A stretch of 64,000 nt of DNA, from contig NZ_JADOVI010000002.1 in assembly GCF_015752155.1 (NCBI RefSeq), positions 124,001-188,000 of the forward strand. Reading direction: 5' to 3'. The notes under the pieces were generated by a model. It was given only the letters and a program-made list of their open reading frames with translations. It was not told where the DNA came from and did no database searches. Each line of letters opens with the position of its first letter. Positions within the stretch are counted from its first letter, which is position 1. The translations under genes were made by a program, and so were the position numbers. Shown here one piece after another: positions 1 to 8,322 of the stretch. The DNA is from Cryobacterium sp. MP_M3 (GTDB taxonomy: Bacteria > Actinomycetota > Actinomycetes > Actinomycetales > Microbacteriaceae).

Positions 1-651
1 TCCCGGCATCCCGTAGCCCGCGGCGCGGAGGGCGTTCGAGGCGACCGAGGTGGAACCGCTCCGGGGCACGGAAATGCCCCAGTCGTTGTCCTCGACGACG
101 AAGACCACGGGCAGTTTCCAGAGCGCGGCCAGGTTGAGCGACTCATGGAACGCGCCCTGGTTGGCGGCGCCCTCCCCGGTCACCGCGACCGCCACCCGGT
201 CGCTGCCGCGACGTGAGAAGGCGAAGGCCTGGCCGAGAGCCGGGGGAAGGCCTTCGGCGATGATTCCGGAGCAGGAGAAGTGCGTGGCCGGGTCGAAGAG
301 GTGCATATGCCCGCCCCGGCCATGGCCGAGCCCGGTCTCCCGGCCGAAGATCTCCGCCGTCATCGGCCGCAAGGCCACGCCATGCGCGATCGCGACGTGG
401 TGGGGACGGTGGGTCGCGGTGAGGGCGTCGTCGCCGGTCAGATGGGCGCACACGCCGGCCGCGACCGGTTCCTGCCCGGCCGACAGGTGCATCTCGCCGG
501 GGACCAGGCCCGCCCCGATGTCGAAGGCGGGCTGCTTGTCGGCGTAGTACTCCCGGCGGATCGCCTCCTCGTACGTCCTGATCAGCACCATCGTGTCGAG
601 GAGCCCCCGCCGGATGTCGTCGGTCAGTGCCTGCGAATGGGTGGGCGTCAT
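1..651 (-). CDS. Thiamine-diphosphate-dependent dehydrogenase E1 component, alpha subunit (partial at window edge)
   Basis: The first 217 residues are in the window; the rest runs off the left edge. The protein is an E1-alpha subunit of the pyruvate/acetoin/branched-chain 2-oxoacid dehydrogenase type, which decarboxylates a 2-oxo acid using thiamine diphosphate. Visible family signatures are the HRPHH stretch near residue 80, GRGGHMHLF near 112, and the cofactor-binding block GEGAANQGAFHES near 158, followed by VVFVVEDNDWGIS. The ATG at 649-651 has a very strong ribosome-binding site (GGAGGAGGA) just upstream. The beta subunit would be expected next, outside the window. The IclR regulator gene lies 114 bp upstream in the same direction and is a likely controller. 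Pyruvate, acetoin and branched-chain substrates cannot be told apart from this fragment. Confidence 0.9.
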   Translation of the reverse strand, partial: MTPTHSQALTDDIRRGLLDTMVLIRTYEEAIRREYYADKQPAFDIGAGLVPGEMHLSAGQEPVAAGVCAHLTGDDALTATHRPHHVAIAHGVALRPMTAEIFGRETGLGHGRGGHMHLFDPATHFSCSGIIAEGLPPALGQAFAFSRRGSDRVAVAVTGEGAANQGAFHESLNLAALWKLPVVFVVEDNDWGISVPRSGSTSVASNALRAAGYGMPG

Positions 652-765
652 TGCTCCTCCTCCAGGGTCGTGCGGCAATTCGTGCGGCACCCGACCGGCC
701 GTTGCCGGTGGCGCCCATGGTGCGCAGGGTAAGCCGGACGGGACCCTGCAGGCAGAGGGTGGATT

Positions 766-1533
766 TCAGATGGTGAACGTGGTCCGGGTCCCGGCGCCGA
801 GCTGGTGTGCGAGGGCGGTCGCGGCATCCCGGAGTTGGCGAGTGATCGCCTCCAACCCGTTGTCGAGGCGGTCGCCGGAGACGGTGACGGCCAGGGCCGC
901 GATCACGCCGGGCGCGCGCACCGGAACGGCGACGCAGGAATGCCCCAGCCGGTACGCTTCCCGGTCGACGGTGGACTCGGCTCCGCGCTGGAGGTGGTTC
1001 AGCACGGCGCGACGGCTGGTGCTCGGGCGCGGGGGGAACCGCACCTGCGGGTGCCGGGTGAGGTACTCGGCCCGCTGCTCGCGGCTGAGCTGGGCCAGGA
1101 TCTGCTTGCCGAGGGCGGTGGCATGGGCGCCGTCGGCCAGCCCGGACCAGAGTTCCGGCCGGGGAACCCCGGTCTGGTCGACGATGTCGATCAGCTGCAC
1201 ATCGCCGCCGCTGAACCGGGCCAGGTACGCCGTCGCATCCTGCTCCTCCGCGACGCGTCGCAGGGTCTGCCGCACCCGGGCGAGGAAGACCCCGGCGTGG
1301 TCCGCGCCGCGCAGGCTCGGGAAGCGATGGCCGAGCACCAGCCCGTCGGGCTCGGCGGCCAGGTATCCCTCGTGCACCAGGGTGCGGGTGAGGTTGTAGG
1401 CCGTGCCGAGGCTGAGCCCCGCCGCGTTCGCGACGGCCTTGACCGGCAGCGGCCTGTCGGCGGTGGCGATGATATCGACCAGCTTCAAGGCGCGCTGCAC
1501 GGAGGAAATGAGGGTCTGGCGATCCTGTGGCAT
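766..1533 (-). CDS. IclR-family transcriptional regulator
   Basis: A 255-residue regulator with the IclR layout: an N-terminal winged helix (about residues 8-70, with AVANAAGLSLGTAYNLTRTL as the recognition region) followed by the effector-binding domain (HATALGKQILAQL near 130, then a C-terminal part with VPVRAPGVIAALAVTVSG). I chose the ATG at 1531-1533 because GGGAG sits 6 nt upstream and the family normally begins just before the helix-turn-helix; a longer reading to 1653 would add 40 residues unlike the family. IclR proteins usually control adjacent catabolic operons, so the E1-alpha gene that follows on the same strand is the obvious target. The effector is unknown. Confidence 0.9.
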   Translation of the reverse strand: MPQDRQTLISSVQRALKLVDIIATADRPLPVKAVANAAGLSLGTAYNLTRTLVHEGYLAAEPDGLVLGHRFPSLRGADHAGVFLARVRQTLRRVAEEQDATAYLARFSGGDVQLIDIVDQTGVPRPELWSGLADGAHATALGKQILAQLSREQRAEYLTRHPQVRFPPRPSTSRRAVLNHLQRGAESTVDREAYRLGHSCVAVPVRAPGVIAALAVTVSGDRLDNGLEAITRQLRDAATALAHQLGAGTRTTFTI

Positions 1534-1700
1534 CTGGCTCCCGCACGGGTGACTATTCGAAACAGGATAGACAGGGGAGTCCGTGCCGGATAGGGGTTGC
1601 GGGGGAGCGAACCCGAGGACGGGGACGCCTGGTCGCGGGCTGCACATCTTCACCGTGGCGCAAATCCCGTGGCACTACGCTGAAGCCAGGGAAGGTGCTG

Positions 1701-2609
1701 ATGACGAACAAACCCGTGAAGGTCAAGCGCATGGACAAGTCGCTGTACGAGGCGGAGCTCCGCCGGCTGCAGACCGACCTGGTGTCGATGCAGCAGTGGG
1801 TCAAGGAGTCTGGGGCCCGGGTCGTGGTGATCTTCGAGGGCCGGGACGCGGCCGGGAAGGGTTCCGCGATCAAGCGGGTCACCGAGTACCTCAACCCGCG
1901 CAGCGCCCGGATCGTGGCCCTGCCGATCCCGACCGAGCGGGAGCGCGGCCAGTGGTACTTCCAGCGGTACGTGGAGCACCTGCCGTCCACGGGCGAGATC
2001 GTGCTGATGGACCGGTCCTGGTACAACCGCGCCGGGGTCGAACGGGTGATGGGTTATTGCACGCCCGACGAGTACCGCCGGTTCCTGCACCAGGCGCCCC
2101 TGTTCGAGCGGATGCTGGTCGAAGACGGCATCCTCCTGGTCAAGTACTGGTTCTCGGTGTCCGACCACGAGCAGGAGGCTCGGTTCCGTTCGCGGCAGAA
2201 GGACCCGATGCGCCGATGGAAGCTGTCCGAGACCGACCTGCTGTCGATCACGAAATGGGTCGACTACTCAAAGGCGAAGGATGAGATGTTCGTGCACACC
2301 GACATCCCCGAAGCGCCGTGGTGGGTGATCGAGAGCGACGACAAGCGTGCAGCCCGCCTGAACATGATCAACCATCTCCTATCGATCGTGCCGTACGAGC
2401 ACCGCGAGCCGCCGGCCGTGAAGATCCCGCACCGGCCGACCGGGTCGGACTACGAGCGGCCGCCGCGGGAGCTGAATCGCCCGGTGCTCGACCATGCGGC
2501 GGACGTCGCGGTCGCCGCCGGGCAGCCGAAGCCGCACGGGCAGCCGAAGGTCCCCAAGGAATCCAAGGATTCCAAGGAATCCCAGGAGTCGACGGACGCG
2601 ACGCCCTAG
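1701..2609 (+). CDS. ppk2: Polyphosphate kinase 2 family protein
   Basis: A 302-residue PPK2-family nucleotide phosphotransferase, which moves phosphate between polyphosphate and nucleoside di- or monophosphates. The family P-loop is GRDAAGKGS (about residues 42-50), the Walker-B-like block is MDRSWYNRAG (about 103-112), and the lid region with SRQKDPMRRWKLS is near 172. The last 30 or so residues are a charged low-complexity tail (PKESKDSKESQES) outside the catalytic fold. The ATG at 1701 has GGAAGG 5 nt upstream. The stop overlaps that of the convergent aldehyde dehydrogenase by 4 nt. Length and single-domain form fit class I, but the preferred direction and nucleotide cannot be read from sequence. 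Confidence 0.93.
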   Translation: MTNKPVKVKRMDKSLYEAELRRLQTDLVSMQQWVKESGARVVVIFEGRDAAGKGSAIKRVTEYLNPRSARIVALPIPTERERGQWYFQRYVEHLPSTGEIVLMDRSWYNRAGVERVMGYCTPDEYRRFLHQAPLFERMLVEDGILLVKYWFSVSDHEQEARFRSRQKDPMRRWKLSETDLLSITKWVDYSKAKDEMFVHTDIPEAPWWVIESDDKRAARLNMINHLLSIVPYEHREPPAVKIPHRPTGSDYERPPRELNRPVLDHAADVAVAAGQPKPHGQPKVPKESKDSKESQESTDATP

Positions 2610-4156
2610 CGCCGGCGGAGGGTCTTCAGCGCGCGGGCCAGGAGCAGCATCGGGCCGGCCAGGGCCTCGAACTCGCGCCCGGTCCGGGGCAGCTGGAGCA
2701 GTCCTGTCGCCCGGGAGATGGTGATCGCGTCCACGAACCGGAGTAGGCCCTCCGGGCCGTTCCTCCGTCCGAGGCCGGACTGCTTGAGCCCGCCCATCGG
2801 AGCGGCGACCGAGGAGAACGACCCGCGGTAGCCCTCGTTCACGTTCACGCTGCCGGCCTCGATCGCCCCGGCGAGGCGCAGGCCGCGCCGGGCCGAGCCG
2901 GAGAACACGGAGGCGTTGAGGCCGAACTCGCTGTCGTTGGCGGCCAGGATCGCCTCCTGCTCCGTGTCGAAGACGGAGACCGCGACCACCGGGCCGAACG
3001 TCTCCGCGGCAAAGCAGTCCATCGACGCCGTGACGCCGGTGAGCACGGTCGGTTCGAAGAAGAACGGCCCGAGGTCGGGACGCGCCCGCCCGCCGGCCTC
3101 GATCGACGCCCCCTTCGCGACCGCGTCCTCGACGTGCGCCCGCACGCGCTCCAGCTGGGCAGGGGAAGTGAGCGATCCGACATCCGCGGAATGGTCGAAG
3201 CCGGCGCCGAGGCGGAGGCCGGCGGTGACCCGGCCGAACTCGCGCAGGAACTCCGCGGCGACGCCGCGCTGCACGTAGATGCGCTCGATCGACACGCAGA
3301 GCTGGCCCATCGACGAGAAGCAGGCGTTGGCGGCGTCGGCGGCGGCGCGGGCCGGGTCGACGTCGTCGAGCACGATCAGCGGGTTGTTCCCGCCGAGTTC
3401 GAGCGACACCCCGGTCAGGTTGCCGGCCGCCTGGGCGGCAACCCGGCGCCCGGTCGCGGTCGACCCGGTGAAGCAGACGTAGTCGGCCTCTTCGGTGACG
3501 GCGGTGCCGATGACGGCGCCCTCGCCGGTGACCACGGCCCACAGCCCGGCCGGGACCCCGGCGTCGATGAACGCCCGGCGGAGGGCGAGGATGCTCAGCG
3601 CGCCCTGGTCGTCGGCCTTCTGCACCACACCGCAGCCGGCGGCGAGGGCAGGGACGACGTCCATCGCGGCGAGGCTGAGCGGGTAGTTCCATGGTGTGAT
3701 CACCCCGGCCACCCCCTTGGGCCGGTAGCGCACCCGGGTGGTCACCACGAGCGGCAGGGCCGAGTGGCGGCGGCCCCCGCGGAGCACCCCGCGGGCGGCG
3801 AGGGCGTTGAACCGGGTGACCCCGGCGGCCTGGAAGACCTCCTCGAACGCCTGGCCGCGGGTCTTCCCGGTCTCCGACTGCACCGCGTCCTGGAGCAGCC
3901 CGGCGCGGTCGAGGAGCAGGTCGTGGGCGCGGAGCAGCACCCGGCGGCGGTGGGCGAACCCGGCGCGGGACCAGGCGAGCTGGGCCAGGCGGGAGCGGGC
4001 GTAGGCATCCCGCACGTCCTGGGGACTGCTCCGGGGCAGCTCGTGCAGCACCTCACCGGTGAACGGCATGGTCACTGGCACGGTGGTTCCGGTGCTGGCG
4101 CTGATGTCGCGGTGGGCGTCGGCGATGAACGACGGGGACAACGGGGAGGCGGACAT
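2606..4156 (-). CDS. gabD2: Succinate-semialdehyde dehydrogenase (NADP+), GabD2-type
   Basis: A 516-residue aldehyde dehydrogenase of the actinobacterial GabD2 type, which oxidises succinate semialdehyde to succinate and links GABA or 2-oxoglutarate breakdown to the TCA cycle. The general-base glutamate is in LELGGNNPL (about residue 253), the nucleophilic cysteine in SSMGQLCVS (about 287), and the cofactor-binding TPWNYPLSLA stretch is near 138. The start ATG is 6 nt after a TAGACT box (4163-4168), so the mRNA is probably leaderless. It converges with the PPK2 gene and precedes a lipoprotein gene that belongs to a separate operon. Substrate assignment rests on similarity to GabD2 and was not tested by search. 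Confidence 0.87.
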   Translation of the reverse strand: MSASPLSPSFIADAHRDISASTGTTVPVTMPFTGEVLHELPRSSPQDVRDAYARSRLAQLAWSRAGFAHRRRVLLRAHDLLLDRAGLLQDAVQSETGKTRGQAFEEVFQAAGVTRFNALAARGVLRGGRRHSALPLVVTTRVRYRPKGVAGVITPWNYPLSLAAMDVVPALAAGCGVVQKADDQGALSILALRRAFIDAGVPAGLWAVVTGEGAVIGTAVTEEADYVCFTGSTATGRRVAAQAAGNLTGVSLELGGNNPLIVLDDVDPARAAADAANACFSSMGQLCVSIERIYVQRGVAAEFLREFGRVTAGLRLGAGFDHSADVGSLTSPAQLERVRAHVEDAVAKGASIEAGGRARPDLGPFFFEPTVLTGVTASMDCFAAETFGPVVAVSVFDTEQEAILAANDSEFGLNASVFSGSARRGLRLAGAIEAGSVNVNEGYRGSFSSVAAPMGGLKQSGLGRRNGPEGLLRFVDAITISRATGLLQLPRTGREFEALAGPMLLLARALKTLRRR

Positions 4157-4162
4157 CCGGCC

Positions 4163-4168
4163 AGTCTA
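4163..4168 (-). promoter_or_regulatory. -10 box of the GabD2-type gene (leaderless)
   Basis: TAGACT on the minus strand, 6 nt before the ATG ending at 4156. No Shine-Dalgarno sequence fits between them. Confidence 0.55.
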
Positions 4169-4177
4169 GGCCGCGGT

Positions 4178-5170
4178 TCAGTAGCCGCAGCGGTCGGCGA
4201 TCCAGGCGTAGATCCGGGCGCGCAGCGCGTCGTCGACGACAAGGTCCCAGTCTCCGGTGCGCTCAGGGGAGCCGGGCCCGGCCGTGACGTGCACCGTGAG
4301 CGGGAACACGGTGCCGCGTTTGTCCTCGGCGATGGCGTGCGGGTCGCAACGGGCCGGGCGCAGGCCCAGTGCGACCCGGGTGGGCGGCGTGGCCGCGTCC
4401 AGGGTCAGCCTGATCGGCCAGTCGAGCCCGCCGGCGGCGGCGAGGAGCGGCGTCGAGCCTGCCTGGTCGAGGGTGACGGCGCCCGGCGCGCCGGTCGGGG
4501 TGAGAGTGAGGTCGATCCAGGCGGCGGAGGCGGACCCGCTGCCGTCGACGCGGAGCTCCGCGGCCACGTCGATGCGGAGCAGCCGGGTCAGCGCGCCGGC
4601 CAGGCAGTCCTCGCCCTCGATCCGGTCGAGGGCCCCGGTGTCGTCCGTCGCGGGCACCGTCGCGCTGCCGGTGCCGGCGCCCGGCTCGGCCCAGACCAGG
4701 GTGACGGTGTCCGTCGGTGTGGGTTTCGGTGCGGGTTTCGGTGCGGGTATCGGGGTCGTCGCCGGTGTGTTCGGTGCTGCCGGCGACGGTGCGCAGACGG
4801 CGGCGGCCAGGCGCACCCGCAGGTCGCGGGTCATTCCCGGTTCGAGCCGCAGCCGGCCGGACCAGTCGGCGGCGGCGGTGAACCGGGTGGAATCGAAGCG
4901 GGCGGAGCGCAGGTCGACCGGCGCCCGGCCGGCGTTGCTGACGCTGAGCTCGAGCACCCGGTCGGCATAGTCGAACCGGGTCTGGTAGATCCTCACGGTC
5001 ACGCCGGTCGGCAGGCCGGCCGTGGGCGCCACCGGGGTCCCGCCCGTGCTGGTCGGCGGTTCGGGCCGGTCCGGCGCGCTCGCGCAACCGGAGGTGCCGG
5101 CGAGGAGGCCGGCGAGCAGCAGCGCCACCGGCATCCGGGCGGACACCACGGGCCCACGGCGCGCTCGCAC
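4178..5170 (-). CDS. Secreted lipoprotein of unknown function
   Basis: A 330-residue exported protein. The N terminus has arginines, a hydrophobic core and a lipobox (LAGTSGC, cysteine about residue 29), so it should be lipidated and held on the outer face of the membrane. A Pro/Thr-rich stretch follows, then a soluble region with no motif I recognise, and a repeated PAPKPAPKPTPT linker near residue 145. The GTG start at 5170 is 3 nt after the mrp stop with GAGG about 8 nt upstream, so it is the last gene of the 8.3-4.2 kb operon. An inner ATG at 5134 has no good ribosome-binding site. I do not recognise the family. Confidence 0.72.
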   Translation of the reverse strand: MRARRGPVVSARMPVALLLAGLLAGTSGCASAPDRPEPPTSTGGTPVAPTAGLPTGVTVRIYQTRFDYADRVLELSVSNAGRAPVDLRSARFDSTRFTAAADWSGRLRLEPGMTRDLRVRLAAAVCAPSPAAPNTPATTPIPAPKPAPKPTPTDTVTLVWAEPGAGTGSATVPATDDTGALDRIEGEDCLAGALTRLLRIDVAAELRVDGSGSASAAWIDLTLTPTGAPGAVTLDQAGSTPLLAAAGGLDWPIRLTLDAATPPTRVALGLRPARCDPHAIAEDKRGTVFPLTVHVTAGPGSPERTGDWDLVVDDALRARIYAWIADRCGY

Positions 5171-5173
5171 GGC

Positions 5174-6343
5174 CTACCTCGGCGAGATGCCCAGGCTGCG
5201 GCCGGAGAGCCCGCGGGCGCGGGTGGCGAGCCGGTCGGCGACGGCCTGGATGGCGATGGCCGCCGGGTCGAGCGGGTCGCCCAGCACGACCGGCAGGCCG
5301 GTGTCGCCGCCGCTGCGCAACGGCACGCTGAGCGGCACCTGGGCGAGCAGCGGCACGGGGGTCTCCTGTCCCGCGCCGAGCCGGCGGGCCACTTCGGCGC
5401 CGCCGCCGGAACCGAAGATATCCAGGACGGTTCCGTCGGGCTGCACGATCCCGGCCATGTTCTCGATCACGCCGTAGATCGTCTGCCCGGTCTGCCTGGC
5501 CACCACGCCGCTGCGTTCGGCGATGTCGGCGGCGGCAGGCTGCGGGGTGGTGACGACGATGACGTCGGCCTGGGGGAGCAGCTGGCCGACCGAGATGGCC
5601 ACGTCGCCGGTGCCCGGCGGCAGGTCGAGGAGCAGGATGTCGAGGTCGCCGAAGTACACCTCGGTGAGGAACTGGTTGATCGTGCGGTGCAGCATCGGGC
5701 CGCGCCAGGCGACGGCCACGGAGGAGTCGTCGACGAACATGCCGATCGAGATGACCTTCACGTCGAAGGCGATCGGCGGCAGGATCATGTCGCCGACCTG
5801 GGTGGGCTTGACCGCGGTGCCCTTGTCGCTGCCGGGAGCCGGCGGCCCGACCAGGCCGAGCAGGCCGGGGATGGAGAACCCGTAGACATCCGCGTCGACG
5901 ACGCCGACCCGGAGTCCCCGCGCCGCGAGCGCGACCGCGAGGTTCGCGGTGATCGTGGACTTGCCGACGCCGCCCTTGCCGCTGGTGATGGCGTAGACCC
6001 GGGTCAGGGAGTCCGGCCCGAACTGGCTGGTGCGCGCGCCCTGGCCGCCGCGGAGCTTCTCGGTCATGGCGCGGCGCTGCTCGCGGGTCATCACGGTGAC
6101 GTCCACGCTCACCCGGCCGGCCCCGGCGACGGACTCGGCCGCCTCACGCACGTCGCGTTCGATCTGCCGGGCGGCCGGGCAGCCGGCGATGGTCAGGCGG
6201 AGGCCGACCGTGGTGTGGCCGGCAGCATCCACCTCGACCCCGGCGACCATGTCGAGTTCGGTGATCGGGCGGCGGATCTCGGGGTCGATCACCCGCACGA
6301 GGGCGGCGAGCACCCCGTCGCGGGTCGCTTGCACGTCACTCAC
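5174..6343 (-). CDS. mrp: Mrp/ApbC-type P-loop ATPase (iron-sulfur cluster carrier)
   Basis: A 389-residue Mrp/NBP35-family ATPase, thought to hold and transfer Fe-S clusters to apoproteins in the cytoplasm. An N-terminal MIP18-like domain (RVIDPEIRRPITELDMV, about residues 14-30) precedes the ParA-like ATPase with the deviant Walker A motif GKGGVGKSTIT (about 127) and LDLPPGTGD (about 237). The CxxC of many Mrp proteins is not evident here. I chose the GTG at 6343 (VSDVQ) with GAGGAG 10 nt upstream; it overlaps the end of the DUF1003 gene by 8 nt, so translation is probably coupled. A longer reading to 6454 adds a low-complexity tail that lies inside that gene. The same neighbourhood occurs in mycobacteria. 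Confidence 0.9.
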   Translation of the reverse strand: MSDVQATRDGVLAALVRVIDPEIRRPITELDMVAGVEVDAAGHTTVGLRLTIAGCPAARQIERDVREAAESVAGAGRVSVDVTVMTREQRRAMTEKLRGGQGARTSQFGPDSLTRVYAITSGKGGVGKSTITANLAVALAARGLRVGVVDADVYGFSIPGLLGLVGPPAPGSDKGTAVKPTQVGDMILPPIAFDVKVISIGMFVDDSSVAVAWRGPMLHRTINQFLTEVYFGDLDILLLDLPPGTGDVAISVGQLLPQADVIVVTTPQPAAADIAERSGVVARQTGQTIYGVIENMAGIVQPDGTVLDIFGSGGGAEVARRLGAGQETPVPLLAQVPLSVPLRSGGDTGLPVVLGDPLDPAAIAIQAVADRLATRARGLSGRSLGISPR

Positions 6344-6950
6344 TCCGGGGACGCTCCTCACGGCGGCGTTCCGGCGCCGGGTCGTGGTCGTGGTCGCGCT
6401 CACCCTTGCGGGCGCGCTTGCGTTCGCGTTTGTCCTGGTCCTCGCGTTCCTCAAGGTTCTCGAGCAGCGCCCGCAGCTCCGCGCGGAGGAAGTCCCTGGA
6501 GGCCAGGTCCTTCATGCCCAGGCGCAGCGCGACGACCTCACGGGCGAGGTATTCGGTGTCAGCCAGGTTGCGTTCGGCCCGCTGCCGGTCCTGCTCGAAC
6601 TGCACCCGGTCGCGGTCGTCCTGCCGGTTCTGCGCGAGCAGGATCATCGGCGCCGCGTAGGAGGCCTGCATCGACAGGACCAGGGTCAGCGCGATGAAGC
6701 CGAGCGACACCGAGTCGAAGCGCCAGGCCGCGGGTGCCAGCGTGTTCCAGGCGATCCAGCCGACGGCGAAGAAGGTCAGGCCGAGCAGGAACCACGGGGT
6801 GCCCATGCCGCGGGCGATGGCCTCGGTGAACCGGCCGAACCGGTCGCTGCTCGGTCGGTTGCGGTCGCGGGTGCGCTTGCGGCCGAGGGCTGCGGTGCGC
6901 AGGCCCTTGGGCGAGTCGAGACGGAGATCAGAACGGTTAGCTCGGGCCAT
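6336..6950 (-). CDS. DUF1003 family membrane protein
   Basis: A 204-residue protein with two predicted membrane helices (about residues 52-70 and 82-103, around WFLLGLTFFAVGWIAWNTL and LGFIALTLVLSMQASYAAP), which is the DUF1003 pattern, followed by a long charged coiled-coil-like cytoplasmic tail (QDDRDRVQFEQDRQRAE onward) ending in a run of Arg, Glu, Asp and His. A strong AAGGAGG ribosome-binding site precedes the ATG inside the 3' end of the upstream gene; the two reading frames overlap by 14 nt. Function is unknown. Constant linkage to the MgtE_N/CBS protein suggests a role in ion or magnesium handling, but that is inference. Confidence 0.87.
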   Translation of the reverse strand: MARANRSDLRLDSPKGLRTAALGRKRTRDRNRPSSDRFGRFTEAIARGMGTPWFLLGLTFFAVGWIAWNTLAPAAWRFDSVSLGFIALTLVLSMQASYAAPMILLAQNRQDDRDRVQFEQDRQRAERNLADTEYLAREVVALRLGMKDLASRDFLRAELRALLENLEEREDQDKRERKRARKGERDHDHDPAPERRREERPRSE

Positions 6951-8268
6951 TGCCGGTCCTCCTTCCGTGGTGCAGCGGGATGCTTCCCGTGGTCAATTCG
7001 GTGCGGGCCGCGGCCCGGCGCCGCACATCGTCGTTCCCGTCGTGACTTCGCCAGTCGTCGGGCAACAGATAGTCGAGGACATCGTCAATCGTCACCACCC
7101 CGACGAGTCGGTGGTTCTCATCGACGACCGGCACGGAGACGAGGTCGTAGCTGGCGAGGATGCGGGTGACCTCGGCTGCGGACGTGTCCGCGGAGACGGG
7201 GTCGAGACCCTGGTCGAGCAGCGTGCCCAGGCGTTCGTGGGGCGGGTAGCGCAGCATCCGCTGGAAGTGCACCATGCCCAGGAATCGGCCGGTCGGCGGC
7301 TCGTAGGGCGGCAGGGTCACGCAGATCGCCGCGCCGAGGGCGGGGGCCAGGTCGTGGCGGCGGATCAGGGCGAGGCCCTCGGCGACCGTGGCGTCGGCGG
7401 AGACGATGATCGGCTCCGTCGTCATCAGGCCGCCGGCGGTGTCGGGGGCGTAGGTGAGCAGGAAGCGCACATCGTCGGCCTCCTCCGGCTCCATCAGGTC
7501 GAGCAGCTGCTCGCCGTGCTCCTCGGGCAACTGCGCGATCAGGTCGGCGGCGTCGTCGGGCTGCATGTGATCGAGCACGTCCGCCGCGCGGGCGTCGCCG
7601 AGCCGGGTGAGGATGCCCACCTGCTCGCGCTCGGGCATCTCCTCGAGCACGTCGGCGAGGCGCCCGTCGGGCAGTTCCCCGGCCACCTCGTACATGCGCT
7701 CCTGCGGCAGGTCGAGCAGGGTGTTGGCGAGGTCGGCGGGCTTGAGGTCGGAGTAGGTGGCGATCAGCTGCTCGGCGGACTGGGCCTGGCCGACCGTGGC
7801 GTGCTCGCGCACCTCGCCCCAGGCGGCGAACGCCGTGGCACCCTTCGCGAACAGGGACAGGCTCGTCTTGGGCCGGCGGACGAAGAGCTGGCTGATGGCC
7901 CAGCCGCCCTGGGCGGACTCCTCGATCGAGACGTCCTCGACGGTGGCCTCGCCGGAGCCGTCGTTGAAGACCACGGTGCGGCCGAGCATCTCGGCGATCA
8001 CCCGCACCTCGCCGCCGCGCTGCTCGAACCTGCGCACGTTGATCAGGCCGGTGGTGATGATCTGGCCGGAGCCGATGCTGGTCACCCGGCTCATCGACAC
8101 GAAGACGCGTCGTTTGCCCGGGATCTCCACGATCAGGCCGACCACGAGGGGCGGGTCGTTTTTTCGGTAGACCACCAGCACGTCGCGAACTTTCCCGACG
8201 CGGTCGCCCGCGGGGTCGAAGACGGTACACCCGGCCAAACGGGCAACGAAGACTCTGGTGGCACTCAC
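6937..8268 (-). CDS. PRC-barrel / MgtE_N / CBS-pair protein without transport domain
   Basis: A 443-residue soluble protein. Residues 1-150 look like two PRC-barrel-like modules (VGKVRDVLVVYR; GRTVVFNDGSGEATVEDV). Residues about 165-270 are an MgtE_N superhelical domain of repeated short helices (LPDGRLADVLEEMPEREQV). Two CBS motifs follow (TTEPIIVSADATVAEGLALI and DPVSADTSAAEVTRIL). This is the cytoplasmic Mg2+-sensing half of an MgtE channel without the membrane domain, so it is more likely a sensor or partner than a transporter. It is the first gene of a four-gene overlapping operon. The GTG start lies 6 nt after TAGATT (8275-8280), so it appears leaderless. Confidence 0.87.
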   Translation of the reverse strand: MSATRVFVARLAGCTVFDPAGDRVGKVRDVLVVYRKNDPPLVVGLIVEIPGKRRVFVSMSRVTSIGSGQIITTGLINVRRFEQRGGEVRVIAEMLGRTVVFNDGSGEATVEDVSIEESAQGGWAISQLFVRRPKTSLSLFAKGATAFAAWGEVREHATVGQAQSAEQLIATYSDLKPADLANTLLDLPQERMYEVAGELPDGRLADVLEEMPEREQVGILTRLGDARAADVLDHMQPDDAADLIAQLPEEHGEQLLDLMEPEEADDVRFLLTYAPDTAGGLMTTEPIIVSADATVAEGLALIRRHDLAPALGAAICVTLPPYEPPTGRFLGMVHFQRMLRYPPHERLGTLLDQGLDPVSADTSAAEVTRILASYDLVSVPVVDENHRLVGVVTIDDVLDYLLPDDWRSHDGNDDVRRRAAARTELTTGSIPLHHGRRTGNGPS

Positions 8269-8274
8269 AGTACA

Positions 8275-8280
8275 AATCTA
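8275..8280 (-). promoter_or_regulatory. -10 box for the MgtE_N/CBS operon
   Basis: TAGATT on the minus strand, 6 nt before the GTG ending at 8268. The 54-bp gap also carries the divergent promoter of the gene at 8323. Confidence 0.5.
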
Positions 8281-8310
8281 GGCCACCTTCAGGGGATAAC
8301 GGTGCTGTGG

Positions 8311-8316
8311 GAGAAT
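8311..8316 (+). promoter_or_regulatory. -10 box of the stress-type protein gene at 8323
   Basis: GAGAAT ends 6 nt before the ATG at 8323. It matches the spacing used by many genes here, though its first base is not T. GGGAG just upstream of the box could instead serve as a ribosome-binding site if transcription starts earlier. Confidence 0.35.
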
Positions 8317-8322
8317 GGCGGC

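Noticed and set aside
3134..6697. Plus-strand open frame of 1187 codons
   Set aside because: It runs antisense through the aldehyde dehydrogenase, lipoprotein, mrp and DUF1003 genes, all with clear motifs. Its composition (Gly, Arg, Ala, His, Asp only) is the usual shadow of GC-rich coding DNA.
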